46,474 nt of DNA. Origin: a bacterium (GTDB taxonomy: Bacteria; Chloroflexota; Dormibacteria; Aeolococcales; Aeolococcaceae). Positions 23,982-32,675 of the stretch are shown here, in pieces. Numbering within the stretch: position 1 is the first letter of the stretch; each line of letters opens with the position of its first letter. Both the position numbers and the translations under genes were made by a program. The notes under the pieces were generated by a model, which had not been told where the DNA came from, did no database searches, and saw only the letters and a program-made list of their open reading frames with translations. The stretch is from the NCBI GenBank assembly GCA_021847925.1, contig JAJZNI010000052.1, forward strand, positions 1 to 46,474, given 5' to 3'.

Positions 23982-25107
23982 CGGGCCCCGGGGGCCGGAG
24001 GACGCGGCGCGCACGGCCCTCGAGGCGGCGCTGGGCCCCGGCGACCAGGCATCGGTCGGAGCGTCCCCCGGCCGGGTGACGCTGATCGGCGATCACATCG
24101 ACTACGTCGGCGGGCGGGTCGCCTGCATGGCGATCGACCTGGGGCTCGCCGTGAGCGTGCGGCGCTCGCGAGACGGGCACTGGCGTGCCGCCGGTCTGGG
24201 GACCTGCGTGCAGCGCGACGCGCCGGAGATGGCGGGCGACGTCGGCGACCGGCTGTTCGCGGCCGCGGTGGCGCTCCAGCGCCGGGGCGTGGAGGTCCCG
24301 CCGCTGGAGATGGCCGTCACCGGTGATCTCCCCGCCTCCGCGGGCCTCAGCTCATCGGCCGCGGTGGTGACCGCCGCCGTGGTCGCGATCCTGCGCCTGC
24401 AGCACCTGTGGGTGACGGCGGAGGACCTCGTCGGCGTCGCGCTCGCCGCCGAGCGCGACGTGGCCGGCGTCCCCTGCGGCGAGCTGGACCAGCGCGCCCT
24501 GGTGCACAGCCGCGGAGGCTCGGTGCTGATCCTCGACTGCGCGGCGCACGATCGCTGGAGGGTGGTGTGGCCCTGGCCGCGGATCTCGCTCCTCGTGGTC
24601 GCGAGCGGGGAGAGGCACGATGTCGGCGGCGGCGAGTACCGATCGCTGCGCCGGGCGGCGGAGGGCGCGTGCACCGCCCTCGGGGTGGCCGCGTGCCAGG
24701 AGATCGGCGATCGCTGGGAGGAGCTGAGCCCCGACCTGCGGCCGGCGGGCCGGCACATCGCCACCGAGACCCGCCGCACCGACCAGGCGGTGGGCGCTCT
24801 GCGTGCGGCGGACCCCGCGGCCCTGGGGCGGCTCATGAACGAGAGCCACCTCTCGCTGCGCCGCGACTGCGGCGCGAGCACGCGCCTGCTCGACTCCATG
24901 GTCGCGGCCGCTCGTGGAGTGCGCGGCTGCCACGGGGCTCGGCTCACCGGGGCCGGCTTCGGCGGGAGCATCATCGCGCTGGTCGAGCGGCCCGCGGCCG
25001 CGGCCTGCGCCGCCGCGGTGGCCGCGGCGGGGGCGACGGGTGGGGCCTGGCTGGTGCACCCCTCCGACGGGCTGGAGGTCACCGCCCCTGACGCGGTGCA
25101 CCAGTGA
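23965..25107 (+). CDS. galK: Galactokinase-family GHMP sugar kinase
   Basis: A 380-aa GHMP kinase. SPGRVTLIGDHIDYVGG (residues 34-50) is the galactokinase signature with Arg37, His44 and Asp46 kept. LPASAGLSSSAAVV is the GHMP phosphate loop, GVPCGELDQ supplies the catalytic Asp near 175, and GARLTGAGFGGS is the third motif. Compared with textbook GalK (GEHTDYNGG), the sugar-contacting Glu is Asp43 and Asn is Val49. It may still phosphorylate galactose to galactose-1-phosphate, but a different sugar is possible. No galT or galE is nearby. GTG 23965 starts 17 nt inside the GH15 gene, so the two are probably coupled. Confidence 0.8.
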   Translation: MPEAPDGPRGPEDAARTALEAALGPGDQASVGASPGRVTLIGDHIDYVGGRVACMAIDLGLAVSVRRSRDGHWRAAGLGTCVQRDAPEMAGDVGDRLFAAAVALQRRGVEVPPLEMAVTGDLPASAGLSSSAAVVTAAVVAILRLQHLWVTAEDLVGVALAAERDVAGVPCGELDQRALVHSRGGSVLILDCAAHDRWRVVWPWPRISLLVVASGERHDVGGGEYRSLRRAAEGACTALGVAACQEIGDRWEELSPDLRPAGRHIATETRRTDQAVGALRAADPAALGRLMNESHLSLRRDCGASTRLLDSMVAAARGVRGCHGARLTGAGFGGSIIALVERPAAAACAAAVAAAGATGGAWLVHPSDGLEVTAPDAVHQ

Positions 25108-25179
25108 GCCGCGGAGTGGCGGTCATCGACCCGGCCGCGCCGGGTCGCACGGTGAGGGGGACCGCGGAGGGTGAGCGCC

Positions 25180-26454
25180 ATGGACCGCGAGCCCGCCACG
25201 TCCCCGGCTGACGCGGCGCCCGCGGAGGTGCGCCGGCGCCGGCTCCCGCCCGCGCTCGGCGTGCGGAGCTTCCGCTGGCTCTGGATGTCCCAATGGCCCG
25301 TCCTGCTCGCCACCTGGATGCAGACGGTCGCGCTCGGCTACTTCGTCTACACGCAGACGCGCAGCGTGACCGCGGTGGCCGTCGTCTCCGCCGCCGACGG
25401 GATCCCCTCGGTGGCGCTCTCGCTGGTGGGCGGCGCGCTCGCCGACCGCCATCCGCGCCGCCGGATTCTCCTCATCACCCAATCGGTGCTGGGGGCGAGC
25501 GCCGGCACCCTCGCGGTGCTGGCCTCCACCGGTCACGCGACGCTGGGCGCGATCGTCGCCGTGGCGGTCGTCTTCGGCAGCAGCTCCGCGGTCGACCTGC
25601 CCACCGGCCAGGCGCTGGTGGCCGACCTGGTCGAGCGCGACCTCGTCCTCAACGCCATGGCGCTCACCGCGTCGGCGCTGAGCGTCTGCCGCCTCGCCGG
25701 CCCGTCCCTCGCCGGGGTGCTCTACGCGGTCGCGGGCCCCGGAGCCTGCTTCGCCGCCCTCGCCATCGCCTACCTGGCCCCCATCACCGTCCTCTGGCTC
25801 GTGATCCCCGACGTCGCGCCCCCGGGTGGCCCGGTGCGGCGCCGGCTGCTCTCCGACATCCGCTTCGGCTTCGGCGCCGCGCTGCACGAGCCCCTGCTGC
25901 GCGCGGTGATGGCGGCGGGAGGCGTGCTCGCCCTGCTCGGCGTCTCCTACATGCCGTTCCTGCCCGTCCTGGCCCGAAGCCACCTGCACGTGGGCACGGC
26001 CGGGCTGGGGGTGATGTACAGCGTGGGGGGGATCGGTGGGCTCGCCGGCGGCCTGCTGCTGAGCGGGATGGGCAGGGGGAGGGGGCGCCGCCGGCTCCTC
26101 GTGGGCGGCGGGGCCCTCTACGCGCTGAGCCTCGCGACCGTGGCCCGCTCCACCTGGTTGGGATGGACGCTGCCCGCGCTGGTCGGGGTGAGCCTCGCCT
26201 TCGTGGCCATCAACACCACCCTCACGACCGTGCTCCAGACCGACGCCCCGGCGGCCCTCCGAGGCCGGCTGCTCGGTCTCTACGCGACCCTCGCGGCGGG
26301 GCTGCAGCCTCTCGGGACGCTTCTCTACAGCGCTCTCGGCGCCGCCCACCTCTTCGACGGCGTCGCCGTGGGTGCGGTGCTGGTGGGCCTGGCCGCCATC
26401 GGGGTGGGGGCCCGCGCCAACCTCTCCCCGGTGGTCGCGACCCCCCCGGCCTGA
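25180..26454 (+). CDS. MFS transporter, EntS-like DHA3 family (12 TM)
   Basis: A 424-aa major facilitator with about 12 hydrophobic helices. FRWLWMSQWPVLLATWMQTVALGYFVY in TM1 and GALADRHPRRRILLITQ (motif A between TM2 and TM3) place it with the EntS/DHA3 group of exporters for siderophores, macrolides or unknown compounds. ATG 25180 is preferred because GGAGG (25166-25170) lies 9 nt before it; GTG 25171, three codons upstream, directly abuts that sequence. It follows galK by 72 nt and ends 56 nt before argC, so it could be the tail of the his transcript or a separate unit. Confidence 0.85.
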   Translation: MDREPATSPADAAPAEVRRRRLPPALGVRSFRWLWMSQWPVLLATWMQTVALGYFVYTQTRSVTAVAVVSAADGIPSVALSLVGGALADRHPRRRILLITQSVLGASAGTLAVLASTGHATLGAIVAVAVVFGSSSAVDLPTGQALVADLVERDLVLNAMALTASALSVCRLAGPSLAGVLYAVAGPGACFAALAIAYLAPITVLWLVIPDVAPPGGPVRRRLLSDIRFGFGAALHEPLLRAVMAAGGVLALLGVSYMPFLPVLARSHLHVGTAGLGVMYSVGGIGGLAGGLLLSGMGRGRGRRRLLVGGGALYALSLATVARSTWLGWTLPALVGVSLAFVAINTTLTTVLQTDAPAALRGRLLGLYATLAAGLQPLGTLLYSALGAAHLFDGVAVGAVLVGLAAIGVGARANLSPVVATPPA

Positions 26455-26472
26455 CCCCGGGAGCGGGCGGCG

Positions 26473-26488
26473 TTGCATAAAAATGCAG
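26473..26488. promoter_or_regulatory. ARG box, probable ArgR operator
   Basis: TTGCATAAAAATGCAG contains the inverted repeat TGCAT-aaaa-ATGCA (26474-26487). It stands out as the most AT-rich stretch in this region and matches the Gram-positive ARG box, CATGAATAAAAATKCAAK. It covers the likely -35 (TTGCAT 26473-26478), so bound ArgR would exclude RNA polymerase. Confidence 0.85.
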
Positions 26489-26502
26489 GATTCGTGTATA
26501 GT
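26473..26502 (+). promoter_or_regulatory. Promoter of the arginine operon, leaderless
   Basis: -35 TTGCAT (26473-26478), an 18-nt spacer, -10 TATAGT (26497-26502), then 8 nt to ATG 26511. The operator sits inside the promoter, and ArgR is the fifth gene of the transcript, giving a negative feedback loop. Confidence 0.75.
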
Positions 26503-26510
26503 CCATCGCC

Positions 26511-27533
26511 ATGGCACCCGCCACCGTCCGCGCCGCCGTCTGCGGGGCCACCGGCTACCTCGGGGCCCAGTGTGTCGAGATCCTCGATCGCCACCCCGGC
26601 ATCGAGCTCACCCGGGTGCTGGGCCGCGGCGCCGCGGGCCGCCGCTTCTCCGACGCGGTGCCGGGCAGCCGGGTCACACTCGAGGTCGACGCCGGGGTCG
26701 ACCCCGGCGACGCCGACGTCGTCTTCGCCGCCCTGCCCCACACCGTCGCCGCCTCCCACGTCCGGGAGTGGCTGAGCGCCGGCAGGGTGGTGGTGGACAT
26801 GAGCGCCGACTTCCGGCTCCGCGACCCCCTCGCGTACGCCCGCTGGTACGGGGTGGAGCACCCCGCGCCCGATCTCTGCGAGGAGGCCGTGTACTCGCTG
26901 GTCGAGCTGCACCGCGATGCCATCGCCGGCGCGGATCTCCTCGCCATCCCCGGGTGCTACCCGACCGCGAGCCTCCTGGCGACGGTCCCCGCTCTGCGCG
27001 CGGGCCTGGTGGAGACCGAGATCACGATCGACGCCAAGAGCGGCGTGAGCGGCGCCGGACGGTCGCCCGCCCTCGCCTACCACTTCGCCGAGGTCAACGA
27101 GTCGGTGAGCGCCTACGGCGTGTCCGGGCACCGTCACAAGAGCGAGATGCTGCAGGAGCTCGCGGCGGCAGCGGGTCGCGAGGTGCGGCTCACCTTCGTG
27201 CCCCACCTGATCCCCGTCACGCGCGGCATCCTGGCGACCGTGTACCTGCGCCCGGTGGCCGGGCGCGGCCCCGCCGACGTCACCGAGCTGATGCGCGAGC
27301 TCTGTGACGGCAACCCGTTTCTCCGCTATGCGGACCGGCCGCCCGCCACCAAGTCGGTGACGGGGAGCAACGTCGCCGCCATCAACGTCACCGACCAGGA
27401 CGGGGTCGCCGTGGTCACCGTCGTCGCGGACAACCTGGTGAAGGGTGGGGCGGGGCAGGCGGTCCAGGCGGCCAACCTCCGGCTCGGGTTCGAGGAGACC
27501 GCGGGCCTGCTGGGGGCCTCGCCGTGGCCGTGA
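26511..27533 (+). CDS. argC: N-acetyl-gamma-glutamyl-phosphate reductase ArgC
   Basis: A 340-aa NADPH-dependent reductase making N-acetylglutamate semialdehyde. The N-terminal Rossmann motif is VCGATGYLGAQCVEIL, the catalytic cysteine is in LAIPGCYPTASLLA, followed by IDAKSGVSGAGRSP, SAYGVSGHRHKSEM and FVPHLIPVTRGILATVY, all standard. The last conserved element, DNLVKGGAGQAVQAANLRLG, is complete. ATG 26511 is fixed by the -10. It is the first gene of argC-J-B-D-R-G-H. Confidence 0.96.
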   Translation: MAPATVRAAVCGATGYLGAQCVEILDRHPGIELTRVLGRGAAGRRFSDAVPGSRVTLEVDAGVDPGDADVVFAALPHTVAASHVREWLSAGRVVVDMSADFRLRDPLAYARWYGVEHPAPDLCEEAVYSLVELHRDAIAGADLLAIPGCYPTASLLATVPALRAGLVETEITIDAKSGVSGAGRSPALAYHFAEVNESVSAYGVSGHRHKSEMLQELAAAAGREVRLTFVPHLIPVTRGILATVYLRPVAGRGPADVTELMRELCDGNPFLRYADRPPATKSVTGSNVAAINVTDQDGVAVVTVVADNLVKGGAGQAVQAANLRLGFEETAGLLGASPWP

Positions 27534-27615
27534 GCTCGATCCCGGGGAGACGGCCTGTGCCGGAAGGCCGGGGGCTCGCCGCCGGCGTGGCCCGCTTCCG
27601 GGGGAGACGCGCCGC

Positions 27616-28857
27616 ATGACGCTGGCCGAGGCCGCCGCGCCCTCGGAGAGCCCGGCTCCGGTGGGCGTGTGCGCTCCCCTGGGCTTCTCGTCCGGAGCCG
27701 CCGCCGCCGATATTCGCGGTGACGGCGGCCGGCGTCACGACATCGCCGTCATCGCCAGCGACCGGCCGTGCGCCGCGGCCGGCGTCTTCACCCGCAACCG
27801 GGTGAGGGCCGCCCCGGTGGTGATCTCGCACCTCACCCTGAAGCGCGGCACGCCCATCCGCGCGGTGGTGATGAACGCCGGCAACGCCAACGCCTGCACG
27901 GGCGCCCAGGGCCTCCGTGACGCGCTCCGGATGTGCGCGCTGACCGCCGGAGCTCTGGGACGCGACCCGGCGGAGGTGCTCGTGTGCAGCACCGGGGTGA
28001 TCGGGCGGCCGCTGCCGATGGAGCGGGTGAGCGAGGGGATCCGCTCCGCCGCGCACGCGCTGGCGCGGAGCGGAGGTGACGCGGCGGCCCGTGCCATCAT
28101 GACCACCGACACGCGTCCCAAGGTCGCCGGCACCGCCTTCAGCGTCGACGGCGCCGAGCACCGGGTGGGGGGCATGGCCAAGGGAGCCGGGATGATCCAC
28201 CCGGACATGGCGACGATGCTCGCGCTGGTCACGACCGACGCCCGCGTGGAGGGTCGGGACCTGCAGGCGCTGCTGGGAGAGGTCGCGACCTCCAGCTTCA
28301 ACAGCATCACGGTGGACGGTGACACCTCCACCAACGACACGCTGCTGGCGCTGGCCAACGGCGCCGCCGGAGGCCCCCCGCTCACCCCGGGGACCCCCGG
28401 GTTCGACCGGCTGCGCCGGGCGCTGCTCCAGGTCTGTGAGGACCTCGCCGAGCAGATCGTCGCCGACGCCGAGGGTGCCACCAAGCACTTCCGAGTCCGC
28501 GTGAGCGGAGCGGCCAGCGAGGAGGACGCCCGCCTCGCCGCCCGCACCGTGGCGGTGTCGCCACTGGTGAAGACCGCCGTTCACGGCTGTGACCCCAACT
28601 GGGGCCGCATCGTCATGGCGCTGGGGCGCAGCGGCGCCAGCTTCACCCTGGACCGCTGCAGGGTCAGCATCGCCGGGACCGCGGTGTTTGAGCGCGGGGC
28701 ACCGACCGATGCCGACCTCTCGATGGTGAGCGCGGCACTCGCCGAGCCGCGCATCGAGATTGACGTCGATCTCGGAGCGGGGTCCGCCACGGGCCACGCC
28801 TGGGGCTGTGACCTGACCGCCGACTACGTGCGGATCAATGCGGAGTACACGACATGA
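27616..28857 (+). CDS. argJ: Glutamate N-acetyltransferase ArgJ
   Basis: A 413-aa ornithine acetyltransferase family enzyme that recycles the acetyl group from N-acetylornithine to glutamate. The precursor cuts itself before the Thr in GAGMIHPDMATMLALVTTD to form alpha and beta chains; KGAGMIHPDMATM and the oxyanion segment SGVI-like CSTGVIG are present. DGDTSTNDT and AVHGCDPNWGRI are other family markers. Because argA is not needed when ArgJ also uses acetyl-CoA, its presence suggests the cyclic route. ATG 27616 is chosen on family length and a GGGGA sequence upstream. The 82-nt gap after argC holds a small hairpin. The stop overlaps argB (ATGA). Confidence 0.95.
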   Translation: MTLAEAAAPSESPAPVGVCAPLGFSSGAAAADIRGDGGRRHDIAVIASDRPCAAAGVFTRNRVRAAPVVISHLTLKRGTPIRAVVMNAGNANACTGAQGLRDALRMCALTAGALGRDPAEVLVCSTGVIGRPLPMERVSEGIRSAAHALARSGGDAAARAIMTTDTRPKVAGTAFSVDGAEHRVGGMAKGAGMIHPDMATMLALVTTDARVEGRDLQALLGEVATSSFNSITVDGDTSTNDTLLALANGAAGGPPLTPGTPGFDRLRRALLQVCEDLAEQIVADAEGATKHFRVRVSGAASEEDARLAARTVAVSPLVKTAVHGCDPNWGRIVMALGRSGASFTLDRCRVSIAGTAVFERGAPTDADLSMVSAALAEPRIEIDVDLGAGSATGHAWGCDLTADYVRINAEYTT

Positions 28858-29720
28858 GCGCCCACCTCGAGACCATGGAAGAGCGGATCCGCCGAGCCGA
28901 GGTGCTCGTGGAGGCGCTTCCCTACATCAAGCGGTTCTCCGGTCACACCCTGGTCATCAAGCTGGGTGGGGCCGCCATGGGAGAGGATGTCGACGCCTTC
29001 CTCCAGGACGTCGTGCTGCTCCGCTTCGTGGGGATGCGCCCGGTGCTGGTCCACGGCGGCGGTCCCGAGATCACCGCCTGGCAGAAGCGCCTCGGCATCG
29101 AGCCCGCCTTCGTCAACGGTCTGAGGGTGACCGACGCCCCCACCATGGAGGTGGTGAAGATGGTGCTCACGGGCAAGATCGGTCCCAACCTGGTGAGCCG
29201 CATCCACCGGCTCGGCGGCCAGGCGGTGGGGATGAGCGGCGAGGATGGTCCGACCCTCCTGGTCCGCCCCCGCGGCAGCGAGGACGGCCGCGACCTCGGC
29301 TACGTGGGCGAGGTGGACCAGGTGAATCCCGAACCCATCGAGGCGGTGCTGGAGCAGGGCCGGATCCCCGTGATCGCCTCCGTGGGCCTGGGCGTGGATG
29401 GAGAGGCGTACAACGTCAACGCCGACACGGTGGCCGCCGAGCTCACCGTGGCGCTCGGCGCGAGCAAGCTGATCATGCTCACCGACGTCGAGGGGGTGCG
29501 GGGTGCGGACGGGGCCCTGGTCAGCTCGGTGGACCGCGCTGCCGCGCAGCACCTCCTGGAGAGTGGAGCCGTCAGCGGCGGGATGATCCCCAAGTTGCGC
29601 GCGGCGCTGCGAGCCCTGGAGGCGGCGGACGCCGCGCACATCATCGACGGCCGCGTCTCCCACTCGCTGCTCCTGGAGCTGCTGACCGAGCGAGGCGTCG
29701 GCACGATGGTGACGCGGTGA
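28854..29720 (+). CDS. argB: Acetylglutamate kinase ArgB
   Basis: A 288-aa amino-acid kinase that phosphorylates N-acetylglutamate. VIKLGGAAM is the ATP phosphate loop, VLVHGGGPEI the substrate loop, and NVNADTVAAELTVALGASKLIMLTDVEGV the nucleotide-binding part. An N-terminal helix (MEERIRRAEVLVEALPYIKRFSG) precedes the kinase fold; this extension is typical of the hexameric, arginine-inhibited form, so feedback control by arginine is likely. ATG 28854 overlaps the argJ stop; the stop overlaps argD as GTGA. Confidence 0.96.
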   Translation: MSAHLETMEERIRRAEVLVEALPYIKRFSGHTLVIKLGGAAMGEDVDAFLQDVVLLRFVGMRPVLVHGGGPEITAWQKRLGIEPAFVNGLRVTDAPTMEVVKMVLTGKIGPNLVSRIHRLGGQAVGMSGEDGPTLLVRPRGSEDGRDLGYVGEVDQVNPEPIEAVLEQGRIPVIASVGLGVDGEAYNVNADTVAAELTVALGASKLIMLTDVEGVRGADGALVSSVDRAAAQHLLESGAVSGGMIPKLRAALRALEAADAAHIIDGRVSHSLLLELLTERGVGTMVTR

Positions 29721-30934
29721 GGGTGGATCCGCCCCCGGCGAGCGCAGCGTTCTCGGCCATCGAGGAGCGCGCCCTCGGCGTGCTGATGCCCACCTACACG
29801 CGCCAGCCCGTGGCTCTGCGGGAGGGGAGGGGCTGCGTGGTGCGCGACGTCGATGGCCGCGAGTACCTGGACATGGTCGCCGGCATCGCCGTCAACGTGC
29901 TGGGGCACGGGCACCCCGCGGTGCTGCGGGCGATCGAGGAGCAGTCGCGTCGGCTGGTCCACGTGAGCAACCTGTACTACTCCGAGCCCCAGCTGGAGGC
30001 CGCCGAGAAGCTGGTCGCCACCGCGTTCCCGAGCCGGGTCTTCCTTGCCAACAGCGGCACCGAGGCGGTCGAGGGCGCCATCAAGCTCGCCCGGAAGTGG
30101 GGCCGGCTGCACCGCAACGGCGCCAGCACGATCGTGTGCGCCCGCGGTGCCTTCCACGGACGCACCATGGGTGCCCTGGCGGCCACGGCCAACCGCCGCT
30201 ATCGCGAACCGTTCGAGCCGCTGCCGCGCGGATTCGTGCATGTCGCGTACGACGACGTCGCCGCCGTGGAGGCGGCCATCGATCCCGGCACCGTGGCGAT
30301 CCTCATGGAGCCGATCGAGGGCGAGTCGGGAGTGACCCCGATGCGCGACGAGACCCTGCGCGGGCTGCGGCGCCTCTGCGACGAGCACGGTCTGCTGCTG
30401 CTGCTCGACGAGGTGCAGACGGGGATGGGGCGCACCGGCCGGTGGTGGGCCCACCAGCACGCGGGCGTGGTGCCCGACGTCATGAGCGTGGCCAAGGGGA
30501 TCGCCGGCGGGCTGCCGATGGGAGCGGTCCTGGCCGGCCCGCGGGCCGACTGCCTGGAGGTGGGTGACCACGGCTCGACCTTCGGCGGTGGACCCCTGGC
30601 CTGCGCGGTGGCGGCGGCGGTCCTCGACACCATCCGCGCGGACGACCTCGTTCTCAACGCCCACCGAACCGGGGAGCGGCTCCGCGACGCCCTGCTCGGA
30701 CTGGCCCGGGGAGGCGCTCCGATCGCCGAGGTGAGGGGCCGCGGACTGATGCTCGGGGTGGTGCTCCGCGACGAGATCGCGCCGCAGGTCGCGGCCGCCG
30801 CCCTGGGACGCGGGCTGATCGTCAACGCGATCGGCCGGTCCGTGCTCCGCCTGGTCCCGCCACTGATCCTCACCGCCGGCGAGGCCGACGAGGCGGTGCG
30901 CCGCCTCGGTCTGGCCCTGGAGGACGTGGCGTGA
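29717..30934 (+). CDS. argD: Acetylornithine aminotransferase ArgD
   Basis: A 405-aa class III PLP aminotransferase converting N-acetylglutamate semialdehyde to N-acetylornithine. FLANSGTEAVEGAIKLARKW binds PLP phosphate, CARGAFHGRTMGALAAT follows, LLLLDEVQTGMGRTG holds the Asp that contacts PLP nitrogen, and MSVAKGIAGGLPMGA holds the PLP lysine. STFGGGPLACAVA is normal for the family. GTG 29717 overlaps the argB stop. The argR start overlaps its stop, so regulator and enzymes are translated together. Confidence 0.95.
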   Translation: MRVDPPPASAAFSAIEERALGVLMPTYTRQPVALREGRGCVVRDVDGREYLDMVAGIAVNVLGHGHPAVLRAIEEQSRRLVHVSNLYYSEPQLEAAEKLVATAFPSRVFLANSGTEAVEGAIKLARKWGRLHRNGASTIVCARGAFHGRTMGALAATANRRYREPFEPLPRGFVHVAYDDVAAVEAAIDPGTVAILMEPIEGESGVTPMRDETLRGLRRLCDEHGLLLLLDEVQTGMGRTGRWWAHQHAGVVPDVMSVAKGIAGGLPMGAVLAGPRADCLEVGDHGSTFGGGPLACAVAAAVLDTIRADDLVLNAHRTGERLRDALLGLARGGAPIAEVRGRGLMLGVVLRDEIAPQVAAAALGRGLIVNAIGRSVLRLVPPLILTAGEADEAVRRLGLALEDVA

Positions 30935-31428
30935 GCGTGGGCGCGGCTCCCCACCCCACCGGCAAGGCGGAGCGGCAGCGGGCCATCCTCGACCTGGTTC
31001 GCTCTCGGGCGGTGCGCACCCAGGAGGAGATCGTCGCCTCCCTGCATCAGAGGGGCCTCGAGGCGACCCAGGCGACGGTGTCGCGGGACATGCGCGAGCT
31101 GGGCCTGGCTCGGGTCCACGATCCCGAGGGCGTCCGCTACGTCGCCACGGGTGGCGGGCCGGACGAGCCATCACCCACGACGGCGCGCCTGCGCACCGTG
31201 ATGCGCGAGCATGTGCGTTCCATGGAGTTCGTCGAGCACCTCGGGGTGGTGCACACCCGGCCGAGCAGCGCGCCGCTCGTGGCCCTCGTGATCGACGCCG
31301 CCCACTTCGAGGAGGTCGCGGGCACCGTGGCCGGTGACGACACCGTGCTCGTGGTCGCACGCACCCGGCCCGCCGCCCGCCGCCTCGCCGACCGCCTTCG
31401 CACCGTGTTCCAGGGGACAGCGCGATGA
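30931..31428 (+). CDS. argR: Arginine repressor ArgR
   Basis: A 165-aa repressor. The N-terminal winged helix includes ILDLVRSRAVRTQEEIVASL and the recognition segment QATVSRDMRELGL. The C-terminal hexamerisation and arginine-binding domain includes APLVALVIDAAHFEEVAGTVAGDDTVLVVARTR, with the paired aspartates expected to contact arginine. It most likely binds the ARG box at 26473-26488 in front of argC, repressing its own operon when arginine is abundant. GTG 30931 and the stop codon overlap argD and argG respectively. Confidence 0.95.
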   Translation: MSVGAAPHPTGKAERQRAILDLVRSRAVRTQEEIVASLHQRGLEATQATVSRDMRELGLARVHDPEGVRYVATGGGPDEPSPTTARLRTVMREHVRSMEFVEHLGVVHTRPSSAPLVALVIDAAHFEEVAGTVAGDDTVLVVARTRPAARRLADRLRTVFQGTAR

Positions 31429-32675
31429 CCCGTACCCGCCGCTGCGTGCTCGCCTACTCGGGCGGCCTCGACACCTCCGTCTCCATCCGCTGGCTCCAGG
31501 AGGAGCTCGGCTACGAGGTCGTGACCTGCACCGCCGACATCGGCGAGGCCAAGGACGTCGACGAGGTCACCGAGCGGGCGCTGCGCAACGGCGCCGCCGC
31601 CGCCTACGCCGTCGATGCCCGCCGTCTCTTCGTCGAGGAGTTCTGCTTTCCCACGCTCGCCGCCTCGGCGATGTATGAGGGCGCCTACCCGCTCGCCACC
31701 GCCCTGGCCCGGCCCCTGATCGCCAAGATCCTGGTCGACGTGGCTCGCGACGAGGGTGCCGAGGCGGTGGCCCACGGCTGCACCGGCAAGGGCAACGACC
31801 AGGTCCGCTTCGATGTGGCGACCGCCGCCCTGGCGCCGGACCTCCAGGTGGTCGCTCCGGTCCGCGACTGGGAGATGGGACGGCCCCAGGAGATCGACTA
31901 CGCCCGTGAGCACGGCATCGAGATCCCCGTGACCCAGGAGTCCCCCTACTCGGTCGACGCGAACATCTGGGGCCGCAGCATCGAGGCGGGCCCGCTCGAG
32001 GACCCGTGGCGGGAGCCGCCCGCGGAGGTGTACGCGTGGACCGCCGATCCCGCCACGGCGCCCGGGGACGGCGGGCTCCTGAGCCTCACGTTCGAGCACG
32101 GCGTCCCGGTCGCGCTGGACGGCGAGAGGCTTGCCGGCGACCTCCTGGTGACCCGCCTCAACGCGCTCGCCGGCGCCCATGGGGTGGGCAGGATCGACCA
32201 TCTGGAGAACCGCCTGGTCGGGATCAAGTCGCGGGAGATCTACGAGGCTCCCGCGGCGATCGTCCTGCATGCGGCGCACACCGCCCTGGAGACCCTCACC
32301 CTCGGCCGCGACGTCTTCCAGCTCAAGCGCCAGCTCGCCGACGACTGGGCCCGGCTCGTCTACGACGGGCTCTGGTTCGGGCAGCTCCGCAGCGCGCTCG
32401 CGGCCTTCGTCGCGGTCACCCAGGAGCCGGTGTCGGGGGAGGTGCGCGTGCGCCTGCGCCGCGGCACGGTGGCGGTGGTGGGCCGCCGGGCTCCGGGCTC
32501 CCTCTACCGCGAGGAGCTCGCCACGTACGACCGGCGCCAGGACGTCTTTGATCACTCCGCGGCTCGGGGGTTCATCGAGCTGTTCGGTCTGCCCCTGCGC
32601 ACCCAGGCCCGCATCCAGGGCGCTCTGGAGGACACCGGTCCCCTCCCGCTGGAGCGCCGGGTCAAGCGCCGCTGA
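31425..32675 (+). CDS. argG: Argininosuccinate synthase ArgG
   Basis: A 416-aa ATP-dependent ligase of citrulline and aspartate. The P-loop is VLAYSGGLDTSVSIRWL near the N-terminus. AHGCTGKGNDQVRF, SVDANIWGRSIE and the citrulline/aspartate-binding segments are present, and the C-terminal helix extends as usual for tetramer formation. ATG 31425 overlaps the argR stop (ATGA). Ornithine carbamoyltransferase (argF), which would make its citrulline, is not in this operon. The stop overlaps argH (TGATG). Confidence 0.95.
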   Translation: MTRTRRCVLAYSGGLDTSVSIRWLQEELGYEVVTCTADIGEAKDVDEVTERALRNGAAAAYAVDARRLFVEEFCFPTLAASAMYEGAYPLATALARPLIAKILVDVARDEGAEAVAHGCTGKGNDQVRFDVATAALAPDLQVVAPVRDWEMGRPQEIDYAREHGIEIPVTQESPYSVDANIWGRSIEAGPLEDPWREPPAEVYAWTADPATAPGDGGLLSLTFEHGVPVALDGERLAGDLLVTRLNALAGAHGVGRIDHLENRLVGIKSREIYEAPAAIVLHAAHTALETLTLGRDVFQLKRQLADDWARLVYDGLWFGQLRSALAAFVAVTQEPVSGEVRVRLRRGTVAVVGRRAPGSLYREELATYDRRQDVFDHSAARGFIELFGLPLRTQARIQGALEDTGPLPLERRVKRR

